Origin: Gammaproteobacteria bacterium
GTDB taxonomy: Bacteria; Pseudomonadota; Gammaproteobacteria; Pseudomonadales; Pseudohongiellaceae
NCBI GenBank assembly: GCA_016764875.1
Contig: JAESQX010000117.1
Span: forward strand, 1 to 58,016
Length of the DNA stretch: 58,016 nucleotides
Direction: 5' to 3'
This document shows positions 32,364 to 41,901 of the stretch, in pieces. The position numbers and the translations under genes were made by a program. Numbering within the stretch: the stretch's first letter is position 1; each line of letters opens with the position of its first letter. The notes under the pieces were generated by a model. The model had not been told where the DNA came from. It saw only the letters and a program-made list of their open reading frames with translations, and made no database searches.

Positions 32364-32966
32364 GTGACTGACGACAGTATTAATGCTGGCCGCAGGCGAT
32401 TTTTAGTAGGCTCTACCTCTGCTTTGGGGGCAGTAGGTGTGGTTGGCGCGGCAGTTCCCTTTGTGGGCTCATGGAACCCCAGTGCAAAGGCAAGAGCGGC
32501 CGGTGCGCCGGTACGGATAGATATAAGCCGATTGCAAGAAGGAGAAATCCTCGGGCCTATTCCGGCCTGGCGAGGCAAACCCGTATTCATCGTCAAGCGC
32601 ACGGAGGATGCCCTGGGGGCGTTGTCAACAATGACGGACCGGTTGACAGATCCTGCTTCTGAAAAACCAGAGCAGCCCGTGTATGCGCAAAATGAATACC
32701 GTTCCCTACGGCCCGAGATCCTGGTGCTGGTTGGACTATGTCCCCACCTGTTTTGCTCTCCCACACCTCACATTGAATTACGTGCACAACCCTTTGATGC
32801 GGATTGGAATGGCGGCTTCTTTTGCCCCTGCCACGGTTCCCGCTTTGATCTGGCGGGTCGTGTATACAGTGGCTCACCAGCTTCACGTAATATGCTGGTT
32901 CCTCCCCATTCTTATGAAAGCGATGACATCCTGGTGATCGGTATTGACGAGGAGAGCGCAGCATGA
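32364..32966 (+). CDS. petA: Ubiquinol-cytochrome c reductase Rieske iron-sulfur subunit
   Basis: Tat-like RRRFLVGST N-terminus; Rieske box 1 CPHLFC and box 2 CPCHGS; GTG start. Confidence 0.96.
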   Translation: MTDDSINAGRRRFLVGSTSALGAVGVVGAAVPFVGSWNPSAKARAAGAPVRIDISRLQEGEILGPIPAWRGKPVFIVKRTEDALGALSTMTDRLTDPASEKPEQPVYAQNEYRSLRPEILVLVGLCPHLFCSPTPHIELRAQPFDADWNGGFFCPCHGSRFDLAGRVYSGSPASRNMLVPPHSYESDDILVIGIDEESAA

Positions 32967-35032
32967 GCGAGACCCAAAATACTATGAATGACACACAGGC
33001 CGAATCTGGCAATACATCACAACCGGGGATGTTGGTCTCAGGGTTGATCGGACTTCGGGACTGGATTGATGTCCGCTTACCGATAGTAACCGCCTACGAA
33101 AAGCACCTTGGCAAGTATTACGCGCCAAAGAATTTTAATTTCTGGTATATGTTCGGCATTCTTTCCATGCTGGTGCTGGCCATGCAGCTGATAACCGGTG
33201 TCTGGTTAACAATGAATTATACGGCCAGCGCTGAAAGCGCTTTCGCTTCCGTTGAATACATCATGCGGGACGTGGAATTTGGCTGGTTACTACGCTATCT
33301 ACACTCCACCGGTGCCTCGGCATTTTTCCTCGTTGTGTATCTGCACATGTTCCGTGGCCTTATGTATGGCTCTTATAAAAAACCCAGAGAATTGCTCTGG
33401 GTATTTGGCATGGCGATATATCTGATCCTGATGATGGAAGGTTTTATGGGTTACGTACTGCCCTGGGGCCAGATGTCTTATTGGGGCGCCAACGTAATCG
33501 TGTCCCTGGTTGGTTCAATTCCGGTTATTGGAGAGGATTTGCTAATCTGGGTAAGAGGCGACTTCCTGATTTCCGGAGCCACTCTGAATCGATTCTTTGC
33601 TTTGCACGTGGTGGCATTGCCTATCGTTCTGATCGCCCTTGTTGTTATGCATATTCTGGCATTGCACGAGGTGGGTTCTAATAACCCGGACGGTGTTGAA
33701 ATAAAGAAGAATAAGGGGCCTGATGGAATACCGTTGGATGGTGTGCCCTTTCATCCTTACTACACTATGTATCATGATCTGGCGGCGGTGGTTATTTTCC
33801 TGTTCGTCTTCTGCTTTATCGTATTTTTCGTACCAGAAATGGGAGGATACTTCCTCGAAGTAGCCAATTTCCAGGAAGCAAATCCGCTGAAGACACCAGA
33901 GCATGTCCCCCCGGTCTGGTATTACACGCCGTTCTACTCAATGCTACGTGCTGTCACCTATCCTTTATTTGGCATAGACGCTAAATTCTGGGGGTTTATA
34001 GTCATGTTTGGTGCTATCGCCATACTTTTCGTGTTGCCGTGGCTGGATAAGAGCCCGGTTAAATCAATACGGTACAAGGGATGGTTCAGTCGAGTCGGGC
34101 TACTCATGTTTGTTGTCAGTTTTCTGATACTTGGGGTGCTGGGTACTCAGTCCATCAGCCCGGGGAAAACGCTGCTGGCGCAGATTATGACGCTGGTTTA
34201 TTTTGCTTACTTTTTTGCTATGCCCTGGTACACGCGAAAGGAAAAGACATACCCTGTACCTGAGCGGGTAACCGGGCGCTGGATCAGTTGGAAGCAGCTT
34301 GCGGTAACACTTTTCCTTTTGGCGGCTCTGGTATTTGTGCCATTAAAAGCTGTTGCATCTGAGGCTGGGAGTATCCCGCTGGAGCATGTGGAAATAAGCG
34401 CGGATGACAAGGATTCACTGCAGCGAGGCTGGAAATACTATATGAACTACTGTGTCGCGTGTCATTCGTTGCAGTATGCACGATACGAGCGCACGGCAGA
34501 TGATCTGGGCATACCTCATGATCTGGCATTAGCTAACCTGGCATTTGGTGGTGAATTGATCGGGGAACTGATTGAGAATTCCATGTCACTGGATCATGCC
34601 AACGCCTGGTTTGGTGCAGCGCCACCGGACCTGACTCTAGCTGGAAGGGTGCATTCTCCTGACTGGTTGTATACCTATTTGAAATCATTTTACAACGATG
34701 ACTCCAGGCCGCTGGGTAGCAATAATACTATTTTTGCAAATGTAGGCATGCCTAACGTATTACACGAACTCCAGGGTGACGTGGTATGTGAATTACATGA
34801 GGGTGAGCACGGGGAAGAATCCTGCGAACTACATCATGTTGAGGGAACTGGTAGCTTGAGCGAACAGGAATTTAATCAAGTGGCCACCGATATCGTTGGT
34901 TTCCTTTACTATATTGGTGAGCCAGTCCGGGAACGTCGTAAGGAAATCGGGGTCTGGGTGCTGGTTTTTCTGGCAGTCCTGTACGGTTTTGTTGCAGTTT
35001 TAGGGCGAGAGTTCCAAAAAGATTATCATTGA
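32963..35032 (+). CDS. fbcH: Fused cytochrome b/cytochrome c1
   Basis: 689 aa single ORF: cytochrome b (GFMGYVLPWGQMSYWGA, HILALHEVGSNNPDG) continues into cytochrome c1 with CVACH heme motif and FANVGMPNVLHELQG; C-terminal TM anchor. Confidence 0.95.
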   Translation: MSETQNTMNDTQAESGNTSQPGMLVSGLIGLRDWIDVRLPIVTAYEKHLGKYYAPKNFNFWYMFGILSMLVLAMQLITGVWLTMNYTASAESAFASVEYIMRDVEFGWLLRYLHSTGASAFFLVVYLHMFRGLMYGSYKKPRELLWVFGMAIYLILMMEGFMGYVLPWGQMSYWGANVIVSLVGSIPVIGEDLLIWVRGDFLISGATLNRFFALHVVALPIVLIALVVMHILALHEVGSNNPDGVEIKKNKGPDGIPLDGVPFHPYYTMYHDLAAVVIFLFVFCFIVFFVPEMGGYFLEVANFQEANPLKTPEHVPPVWYYTPFYSMLRAVTYPLFGIDAKFWGFIVMFGAIAILFVLPWLDKSPVKSIRYKGWFSRVGLLMFVVSFLILGVLGTQSISPGKTLLAQIMTLVYFAYFFAMPWYTRKEKTYPVPERVTGRWISWKQLAVTLFLLAALVFVPLKAVASEAGSIPLEHVEISADDKDSLQRGWKYYMNYCVACHSLQYARYERTADDLGIPHDLALANLAFGGELIGELIENSMSLDHANAWFGAAPPDLTLAGRVHSPDWLYTYLKSFYNDDSRPLGSNNTIFANVGMPNVLHELQGDVVCELHEGEHGEESCELHHVEGTGSLSEQEFNQVATDIVGFLYYIGEPVRERRKEIGVWVLVFLAVLYGFVAVLGREFQKDYH

Positions 35033-35063
35033 TAATGAATAAGTCTCAGATTGAGGACAATTT

Positions 35064-35696
35064 ATGGGTGTTGTAGCAAAACGGTCATCTATGACCTTTT
35101 ATTCCGATGGTCGGAGTCATTATAGTCACCGGGTACGCATAGTACTTGCCGAAAAGGGTGTAACCGTCGAGACCATTGATGTCGATCCTGATGATAAACC
35201 GGAAGATCTGGCTACCTTAAATCCCTACAACAGTCTGCCAACCCTGGTTGATCGTGATCTGGTTCTCTATGAACCGAATATCATGATGGAGTACCTGGAT
35301 GAGCGATTTCCACATCCACCACTATTCCCGGTTTACCCTGTGGCCAGGGCTCAAAGTCGATTGTGGATATATAGAATAGAACGTGACTGGTGCAACCTGG
35401 TTGATATTCTGATGGCAAATAAAGGCACCGCCACAACCTTGGACAAGGCGCGCAAGGAACTGCGTGAAAGCCTGGTTTCGATCGCGCCGATTTTTGCAGA
35501 GAAACCATTCTTTATGAGTGATGAATTCACCATTGTTGATTGCTGCGTAGCACCGATTCTCTGGCGTCTCCCAATCATGGGTGTTGAGTTACCTAATAAT
35601 AAAACGGTAAAACCTTTGCTTGAGTATCAGGATCGCTTGTTCGAGCGGGACTCTGTGGTAGCAAGCATGTCCGAGCAGGAACGGGAGATGATCTAG
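35064..35696 (+). CDS. sspA: Stringent starvation protein A (GST-fold)
   Basis: GST-like protein (FYSDGRSHYSHRVRIVLAEKGVTVE; NPYNSLPTLVDRDLVLYEPNIMMEYLDERFPHPPL); upstream of sspB. Confidence 0.95.
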   Translation: MGVVAKRSSMTFYSDGRSHYSHRVRIVLAEKGVTVETIDVDPDDKPEDLATLNPYNSLPTLVDRDLVLYEPNIMMEYLDERFPHPPLFPVYPVARAQSRLWIYRIERDWCNLVDILMANKGTATTLDKARKELRESLVSIAPIFAEKPFFMSDEFTIVDCCVAPILWRLPIMGVELPNNKTVKPLLEYQDRLFERDSVVASMSEQEREMI

Positions 35697-35824
35697 CAGA
35701 CTGTTGAAGAGCAATAGGAGCGCAGTAAAGTCGAGGTAAAGCAGACGGTTACATGGACCAAATGAGTATTTTGAGTCTGTTTCTAACGGAGATTTTGCAA
35801 GCGTAATGGTTTTTCAACAACCTG
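35697..35824 (+). mobile_element. MITE-like element with imperfect terminal inverted repeats
   Basis: Starts CAGACTGTTGAAGAGCAAT and ends ATGGTTTTTCAACAACCTG (14/19 matching as inverted repeats), 128 bp, no ORF; starts right after the sspA stop. Confidence 0.5.
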
Positions 35825-35826
35825 CC

Positions 35827-35845
35827 AGGGAAGCTCTGATTAATC
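35827..35845 (+). repeat. Dispersed short motif, copy B (AGGGAAGCTCTGATTAATC)
   Basis: Same motif family as copies near 7844, 24361 and 46945. Confidence 0.5.
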
Positions 35846-35902
35846 TGCGTTAGTACCTTGCTACAAAAAAGAAGGCTATTCTAATCCGGCAGGTGTGTTT
35901 GC

Positions 35903-36304
35903 ATGACCATGAGTTCAAGTCGCCCGTACCTGATCAGAGCACTGTATGAGTGGATTCTTGATAACGATAGCACGCCCTATATCCTCGTAAACGCCCATGC
36001 TGATGAAGTATCTGTGCCCCAGGAGCACGTCAAGGACGGACAGATAATTCTGAATATATCTCCTACCGCCGTGCAGAATCTAAATATTGAAAATGAGGCC
36101 ATGGATTTCAGCGGTCGGTTCGCCGGTGTCCCGACCCGTGTTCACGTACCCATTGTCGCTGTATTAGGAATTTATGCCAGGGAAAATGGTCAGGGCATGT
36201 TCTTTGAAACTGATGACACGACCCCTGAGCCCCCCAAACCTGAAAAGTCAGGTGACAATCAGATCCCGAAGCTGGGTCGGCCCTCTCTTAGAGTCGTAAA
36301 ATGA
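35903..36304 (+). CDS. sspB: ClpXP protease specificity-enhancing factor SspB
   Basis: SRPYLIRALYEWILDNDSTPYILVNA; NLNIENEAMDFSGRFAGVPTRVHVPIVAVLGIYARENGQGMFF; acidic linker and C-terminal RPSLRVVK. Confidence 0.97.
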   Translation: MTMSSSRPYLIRALYEWILDNDSTPYILVNAHADEVSVPQEHVKDGQIILNISPTAVQNLNIENEAMDFSGRFAGVPTRVHVPIVAVLGIYARENGQGMFFETDDTTPEPPKPEKSGDNQIPKLGRPSLRVVK

Positions 36305-36379
36305 TGGTCATTGGTGTTTGAGGGAAAGCAGAGGAAACTAGCCTGCGACCTTGCACCGGGCAAGAACTCAGGTCTGGCA

Positions 36380-36958
36380 TCAATTGATATATTCAAACAC
36401 CTTTACTACACGAGTTACCCCGGAAATATTACGCACTAACGCAGCCGCACTATCGCCCTGTCGCTGATTTACCATTCCCATTAAATAAACCGAACCGTTC
36501 TCTGTAATCACTCGTATCTGACCCGAAGGAACGGCGTCGTCAGCCAGCAATTGGGCTCGGATCTTGGTGCTGAGCCAGTTATCATTCCTGCGAGACAGAA
36601 AGCCGGTTTTGCCAGAAACCTCCAGCTCATTGTGGATTCTTCTGATTTTGACGCTGGCTTCAGAGGCTATCTGGGTCGCCTGTGCTTTCAGTTGCTGTGA
36701 TTGTACCTGCCCAATAAGAAGCACGATCCCATTATGAGAGACAACATCAAAGCTCGCTTTTTTAAACTCCGGCACCTGTGATTTCATATTGACTATAATC
36801 TTGGTTTCGATTGTCTGGTCTTCTACTCTCGCTCCGGCGGTACGCTTGCCGGGGTCTTCCTGAATGCCCTGTGAACCAGTGGTTTCCACCAGTACTGTGG
36901 TGCAGGATGTAGCGGCCAGTAAAAACAGGGCCATATTAAGGGTTTTTAAGATATTCAT
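36380..36958 (-). CDS. dolP: Two-BON-domain outer-membrane lipoprotein DolP/YraP
   Basis: Lipobox LLAATSC, two BON-type repeats (SHNGIVLLIGQVQ; ENGSVYLMGMVNQRQ). Confidence 0.93.
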   Translation of the reverse strand: MNILKTLNMALFLLAATSCTTVLVETTGSQGIQEDPGKRTAGARVEDQTIETKIIVNMKSQVPEFKKASFDVVSHNGIVLLIGQVQSQQLKAQATQIASEASVKIRRIHNELEVSGKTGFLSRRNDNWLSTKIRAQLLADDAVPSGQIRVITENGSVYLMGMVNQRQGDSAAALVRNISGVTRVVKVFEYIN

Positions 36959-36960
36959 GG

Positions 36961-37566
<606 letters not shown>

Positions 37567-37707
37567 TTAAGACAACTCAATATTGTATCGGCACAAACTC
37601 ATACATATTTTGCTCGCAGAGTAATAATCACCATATTAAACCCCTGTTTTTATAGTGTGGAGGAATTGCACCTTGCTTTGTTAGACAACAGAAAACATGA
37701 TTTTTAT

Positions 37708-38088
37708 TCATGTCTGAAATGCATCGCGTATCCATTGGATATTATGGGAGCCCCTACGGGCACCATTATTAATTCCTATTACATCAAAGCGACAGTTGAA
37801 ATTGTTGTGGCAGGAGTGTGTTAGCAGGTAATGTCGGGCGCAAAGAATGATTTTTCCCTGCTTGACCTTGTCGACGGTTTCTGCCGAAGTGCCATACGCG
37901 CTACTGCTGCGAAACCTTACCTCGACAAATATAAGGAACTCGTGATCACAGGCTATCAGGTCGATTTCTCCGAATCTACACTGATAATTGCGCTCTTTGA
38001 GCCTGATACCTCTGGCTGTCAGAAACTTGGCTGCAAGGCTCTCCTTTTCATTGCCCAGTTGGCGACTGTCAGATTGGTATGACTTCAT
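37708..38088 (-). CDS. yraN: YraN family (UPF0102) protein
   Basis: LGNEKESLAAKFLTARGIRLKERNYQCRFGEIDLIACDHEFLIFVEVRFRSSSAYG. Confidence 0.95.
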   Translation of the reverse strand: MKSYQSDSRQLGNEKESLAAKFLTARGIRLKERNYQCRFGEIDLIACDHEFLIFVEVRFRSSSAYGTSAETVDKVKQGKIILCARHYLLTHSCHNNFNCRFDVIGINNGARRGSHNIQWIRDAFQT

Positions 38089-38144
38089 GGCCTCTTCCTT
38101 GAGGGGATTGTCTGGGAGTAAAAGTATTTCTGTTCTGAGAGGCC

Positions 38145-40034
38145 CTACGGATCAACTAACGTATTGCCATCTTCAAGTAAAACCGCCAGACCATCGACGA
38201 ACATGGCGCTGAGTGGGATTCGCTTGAAGCGGCCAAAATCAGACATGGACAGTATCCCGGTGGCACCATGAAATGAAGAGATCTCGCTATTGGTAAATTG
38301 TGTCAGGCGTGGATAAAGTCGAAAACTGTCTATCCCCAGGGCACGCAGTCGTTGCAGTGGTCCCTGGGCCGGTCGTAGTGTTTCTGTAACTTGCTGTTTG
38401 AGGGGGTCATCCTGGTTCAACACCCATGGGGTATCAGGGAAAACTATACCGTTTAAATCCTGGTTGCCAATCTGATTCGTGGCACCGTCATTAATGGCTG
38501 GCAATGCATATACAGGGATATCGCCTGCAAAATAAAAGGCGAGGGTGGGTTTGATTTGACGACCTTGTCTCGGATTAGCCATGAGAAAGATAAAGTCGAT
38601 ATCAGCCCGACGCCGTGGAATAAACTCAACCTCATTTCTGGGCAATAAATCTATAATCCGCTGAGCCCTGGCTTCACTGGCATTAATCGCCAGAAGTTGT
38701 TTAATGAGATCAGCATATTCAGTATCACTGGAAAAACTGGCGCTGGACACCAGCTCTCCTCCCAGTCCTCGCCAATGCCGGGCAAAAACCTGTTGCAGTT
38801 GCTGATAGTCTGGATGCTCGGGGGCAACGATGGCGGCGTTACGGTGTCCGGCACCCCAGGCAAGGTTTGCAGCGTGCTCAATTTCATCTCCCGGAGCCAG
38901 GCCAAACTGGAAAAACTTTGTCGAGTTTCTGGACTGTAGGTCAGTATAGTTTAATGCCAGTGTAGGGATAGGCAACTCAGGCATAGAATTCAATTGCTGT
39001 ACCAGTTCCTTATTCAGTGGTCCGATAATTAAATCTGCTCCGGATTCAACAGCGGTGTCATAGATGCCACTGATCAGGGTTAAACCACTGGTATCAAAAA
39101 CGCTGATATGCGGGACTTGTGTGTCTGCGCCCAGGGCCTGGTAGTAGGCACTGAGAAAACCTTCCTGCACCGCTTTGCCTGCCTGATCCTGCAGGGGTAA
39201 TAACAAGGCAATATGAGTGGGCCTTTGCGCCCAAACCTGCTCAAGTTTCACCAGGTTATCCGGCACCAGTGTCGCGGCACTATGTCGTGCCCAGATACTA
39301 CGCCACCGATTGATTGCCTCTAATTGATCGGTGATGCTGTATTGCTTTGAACGTATTAGTCGCGTTAGTTCTACCCAGCCCCTGACCTCATAGGAATCCG
39401 CGCTGCTGGCCATCATCATCAGCTCGTGATCAGTTAATTGCTCCAGGATTTGCCAGATCTGATCGTGCGTAGATTGTGATTGATTGGGGAACTGTGAGGA
39501 ATTAAAAAGAATTAATTGCAGTGCTGCTTCAGGGGATTGGTTGGTGGCAATGTAGGCCTGTGCTCTTAGCTGAAAAACACGTTGCTGGATTTCACTGCTT
39601 TGTTGTGCAAGATCATCAATCAGAGCACCGCTCAGCCAGCGAATGGCTGATTGCGGATCATCCCGATCCAGAGATAGTTCAGAACGGATTATTGCCAATC
39701 GAATTTGCAGGTTATTATTAAGTGAATTTGCCCTGGAAAGCTGCTCGATTAACTCATTCGCTTTCCCTGTCTGCCGCTCAAGCAACATCAGTTCAAGTGC
39801 TTCAACCAGGTAAACGCTGGATTGGGGTTGCGAGCTGTTGTTGGCCAGGTTAATCAACCCTTCAATAGAGTCAAATGTCGGCGGTATTTCAGCTTGTGAC
39901 GACCTGACCTCAGGGTCTGGAATAGTGCTACATGCACTAATGATCAGAACCAGTAAAATCAAAATCGTGGCCGGTCTTAATGGCTGCATTATAGATTTCA
40001 TACCAGATAACAAGTAGGGAGAGGAGGGCGTCAC
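38145..40034 (-). CDS. lpoA: Penicillin-binding protein activator LpoA
   Basis: Lipobox LIISAC; C-terminal periplasmic-binding-like domain (IALLLPLQDQAGKAVQEGFLSAYYQ; FIFLMANPRQGRQIKPTLAFYFAGDIPVYA). Start could be an internal Met. Confidence 0.92.
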   Translation of the reverse strand: MTPSSPYLLSGMKSIMQPLRPATILILLVLIISACSTIPDPEVRSSQAEIPPTFDSIEGLINLANNSSQPQSSVYLVEALELMLLERQTGKANELIEQLSRANSLNNNLQIRLAIIRSELSLDRDDPQSAIRWLSGALIDDLAQQSSEIQQRVFQLRAQAYIATNQSPEAALQLILFNSSQFPNQSQSTHDQIWQILEQLTDHELMMMASSADSYEVRGWVELTRLIRSKQYSITDQLEAINRWRSIWARHSAATLVPDNLVKLEQVWAQRPTHIALLLPLQDQAGKAVQEGFLSAYYQALGADTQVPHISVFDTSGLTLISGIYDTAVESGADLIIGPLNKELVQQLNSMPELPIPTLALNYTDLQSRNSTKFFQFGLAPGDEIEHAANLAWGAGHRNAAIVAPEHPDYQQLQQVFARHWRGLGGELVSSASFSSDTEYADLIKQLLAINASEARAQRIIDLLPRNEVEFIPRRRADIDFIFLMANPRQGRQIKPTLAFYFAGDIPVYALPAINDGATNQIGNQDLNGIVFPDTPWVLNQDDPLKQQVTETLRPAQGPLQRLRALGIDSFRLYPRLTQFTNSEISSFHGATGILSMSDFGRFKRIPLSAMFVDGLAVLLEDGNTLVDP

Positions 40035-40199
40035 CTGCCGCCAGAATTGCCTTTAAGACTAATACAGTTACCCCTGTTGGGCAATTAATTGGGCTTTATC
40101 GTTTAGCGAAATATTGAACAACAAATATATTCAGACCTGACGTCTTAAGGGATAATAGTTTGTGCAGTCACCAGGAAAATAAAAAAGTGAGTTTAGCCA

Positions 40200-41078
40200 A
40201 TGACACAAACAAAGCCCGTTGATGCCGGGTTGTATGTAGTTGCCACACCGATCGGGAATTTGAATGATATGACGGCCCGTGCAATCGCTGTTTTACAAGG
40301 GGTGGATTTAATCGCGGCTGAAGATACCAGGCACAGTGCTCGTTTGCTGGATAGTTTTGGTATAAAAACCCGGATGGTTTCTTTTCATGATTTCAGTAGT
40401 TCAAAACGTTTGCAGGCGCTGGTGGATAAACTTGAAATGGGACAATCCATTGCGCTGATTTCAGATGCCGGAACGCCGGCCATTTCTGATCCGGGTTATG
40501 AATTGGTTCGACTGGTCCGGCAACGGAAGATTCCTGTAATTCCCATCCCTGGTGCCAGCGCCGCGTTGGCCGCATTAAGCGTAGCCGGTCTGCCAAGTGA
40601 TCGATTTGTATTCGAGGGATTTCTACCTGCCAGATCGGGGGCGAGGAAAAACCGCCTGCAGGCACTTGCCAGTGAGTGTGGCAGCATAATCCTGTTTGAG
40701 TCTCCCCACAGAATAATTGCCTGCCTGGAAGATATCGTCAGTGTAATGGGGCCGCAGAGGCCGCTTTATATAGGCCGGGAGTTAACCAAAAAATTTGAGA
40801 CTTCTCGATTGGACACTGTTCAGAACTGCCTTCAATGGATCAGGGATGATAGTCATCAGCAAAAGGGAGAGTTTTCCCTGGTTCTTGCTGGACGCTCAAA
40901 AGAAGACCAGGCGGTTGAAAAGATGGGTCAGGGAATGAGAGTGCTTAATATTCTGCTGACTGAAATGTCTGTCAAAAAAGCGGTAAAACTGGCCGCTCAA
41001 ATTAGTGGTGCAGCAAAAAACAGCCTGTACGAGGCGGCTCTGAAAAAACAGGCGCAAGATTCGCAATCCGATCAATAA
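40200..41078 (+). CDS. rsmI: 16S rRNA (cytidine1402-2'-O)-methyltransferase
   Basis: LYVVATPIGNLNDMTARAIAVL; AEDTRHSARLLDSFGI; ISDAGTPAISDPGYELVR. Confidence 0.97.
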   Translation: MTQTKPVDAGLYVVATPIGNLNDMTARAIAVLQGVDLIAAEDTRHSARLLDSFGIKTRMVSFHDFSSSKRLQALVDKLEMGQSIALISDAGTPAISDPGYELVRLVRQRKIPVIPIPGASAALAALSVAGLPSDRFVFEGFLPARSGARKNRLQALASECGSIILFESPHRIIACLEDIVSVMGPQRPLYIGRELTKKFETSRLDTVQNCLQWIRDDSHQQKGEFSLVLAGRSKEDQAVEKMGQGMRVLNILLTEMSVKKAVKLAAQISGAAKNSLYEAALKKQAQDSQSDQ

Positions 41079-41157
41079 AGCTTGATGTTACACCCTTGTT
41101 GACAGACTGAATGGGCTGTTTGCTTGTGCCGGTGTTTGAACTCCGGTACCCTCGCGA

Positions 41158-41527
41158 GTGAGTCAGCTGGACAGTTGCTGCCTGTTACCTTTTAAAGGTG
41201 ATGGATGGAGGAAAGTCCGGGCTCCGCAGAGCAAGGTGCCAGGTAACGCCTGGGGGGTGTGAACCCACGGAAAGTGCAGCAGAAAATATACCGCCGGTCA
41301 TTTCTCACGAAATGGCAGGTAAGGGTGAAATGGTGCGGTAAGAGCGCACCGCGCGACTGGTAACAGTTCGTGGCATGGTAAACCCCACCTGGAGCAAGGC
41401 CAAATAGGAATCCTACGGTGTGGCTCGCACTGGATTCGGGTAGGCTGCTAGAGGTTTGTGGTGACGCAAACTATAGATGAATAACTGTCCACGACAGAAC
41501 CCGGCTTATAGGCTGGCTCAACTTTTT
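41158..41527 (+). ncRNA. rnpB: RNase P RNA, class A
   Basis: GGAGGAAAGTCCGGGCTCC, gcctggggggtgtgaacccacggaaagtgcagcagaaaatataccgcc, GACAGAACCCGGCTTATAGGCTGGCTC; P1 pairing GAGTCAGC (41160-41167) with GCTGGCTC (41512-41519). Confidence 0.96.
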
Positions 41528-41763
41528 CTTTAACCCAGGCTGTTTTTAGCCAGTTCGCCTGGGTCGAATGTGATCTGCATCACATTATTACCCCGTCATT
41601 ATCGTGGCCTCAACCTTGAGGCCATAACCCTTGGTTTTGCGGCACACCGCCGGATTCATGAATTTCAGCCCTTATCGCTGGATAATTATCCATGGGTTAC
41701 TGACATTCGGTACATCATCGACCAGACAGCATCATTTCTTGAGAATCTTTATCGAAATAGTAC

Positions 41764-41792
41764 TTGCACTAATACAGAGCTAAACTTATAGT
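41764..41792 (+). promoter_or_regulatory. Sigma-70 promoter for mraZ/dcw cluster
   Basis: TTGCAC (41764-41769), 17 bp spacer, TATAGT (41787-41792), just upstream of the GTGGG array. Confidence 0.7.
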
Positions 41793-41800
41793 GTTGCCAA

Positions 41801-41865
41801 GTGGGAAAAAGTGGGAAATATTGTTCATTTGTGGGATTGCAGTGGGCGATAATGGGATAAGTGGC
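41801..41865 (+). promoter_or_regulatory. MraZ-binding box array (GTGGG direct repeats)
   Basis: GTGGG at 41801, 41811, 41831 and 41842, plus near-boxes ATGGG 41852 and GTGGC 41861, all in about 10 bp register. Confidence 0.85.
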
Positions 41866-41901
41866 TTCCCATTTTTTTTCAGAATACTATGGGGAATAGC
41901 C

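Noticed and set aside
32357-32764. 135 aa minus-strand ORF inside petA
   Set aside because: Pro/Ala/Arg-rich shadow of petA with no supporting features.
33542-33904. 120 aa minus-strand ORF inside the cytochrome b/c1 gene
   Set aside because: Antisense to a strongly supported CDS.
41570-41791. 73 aa ORF between rnpB and mraZ
   Set aside because: Runs through the mraZ promoter, has no recognisable motif or RBS, and looks like chance reading of intergenic sequence.
41791-41901. 37-residue N-terminal extension of MraZ in the ORF track
   Set aside because: It reads through the GTGGG operator; the GTG at 41902 matches the conserved MraZ N-terminus (FRG...NLDxKGR).
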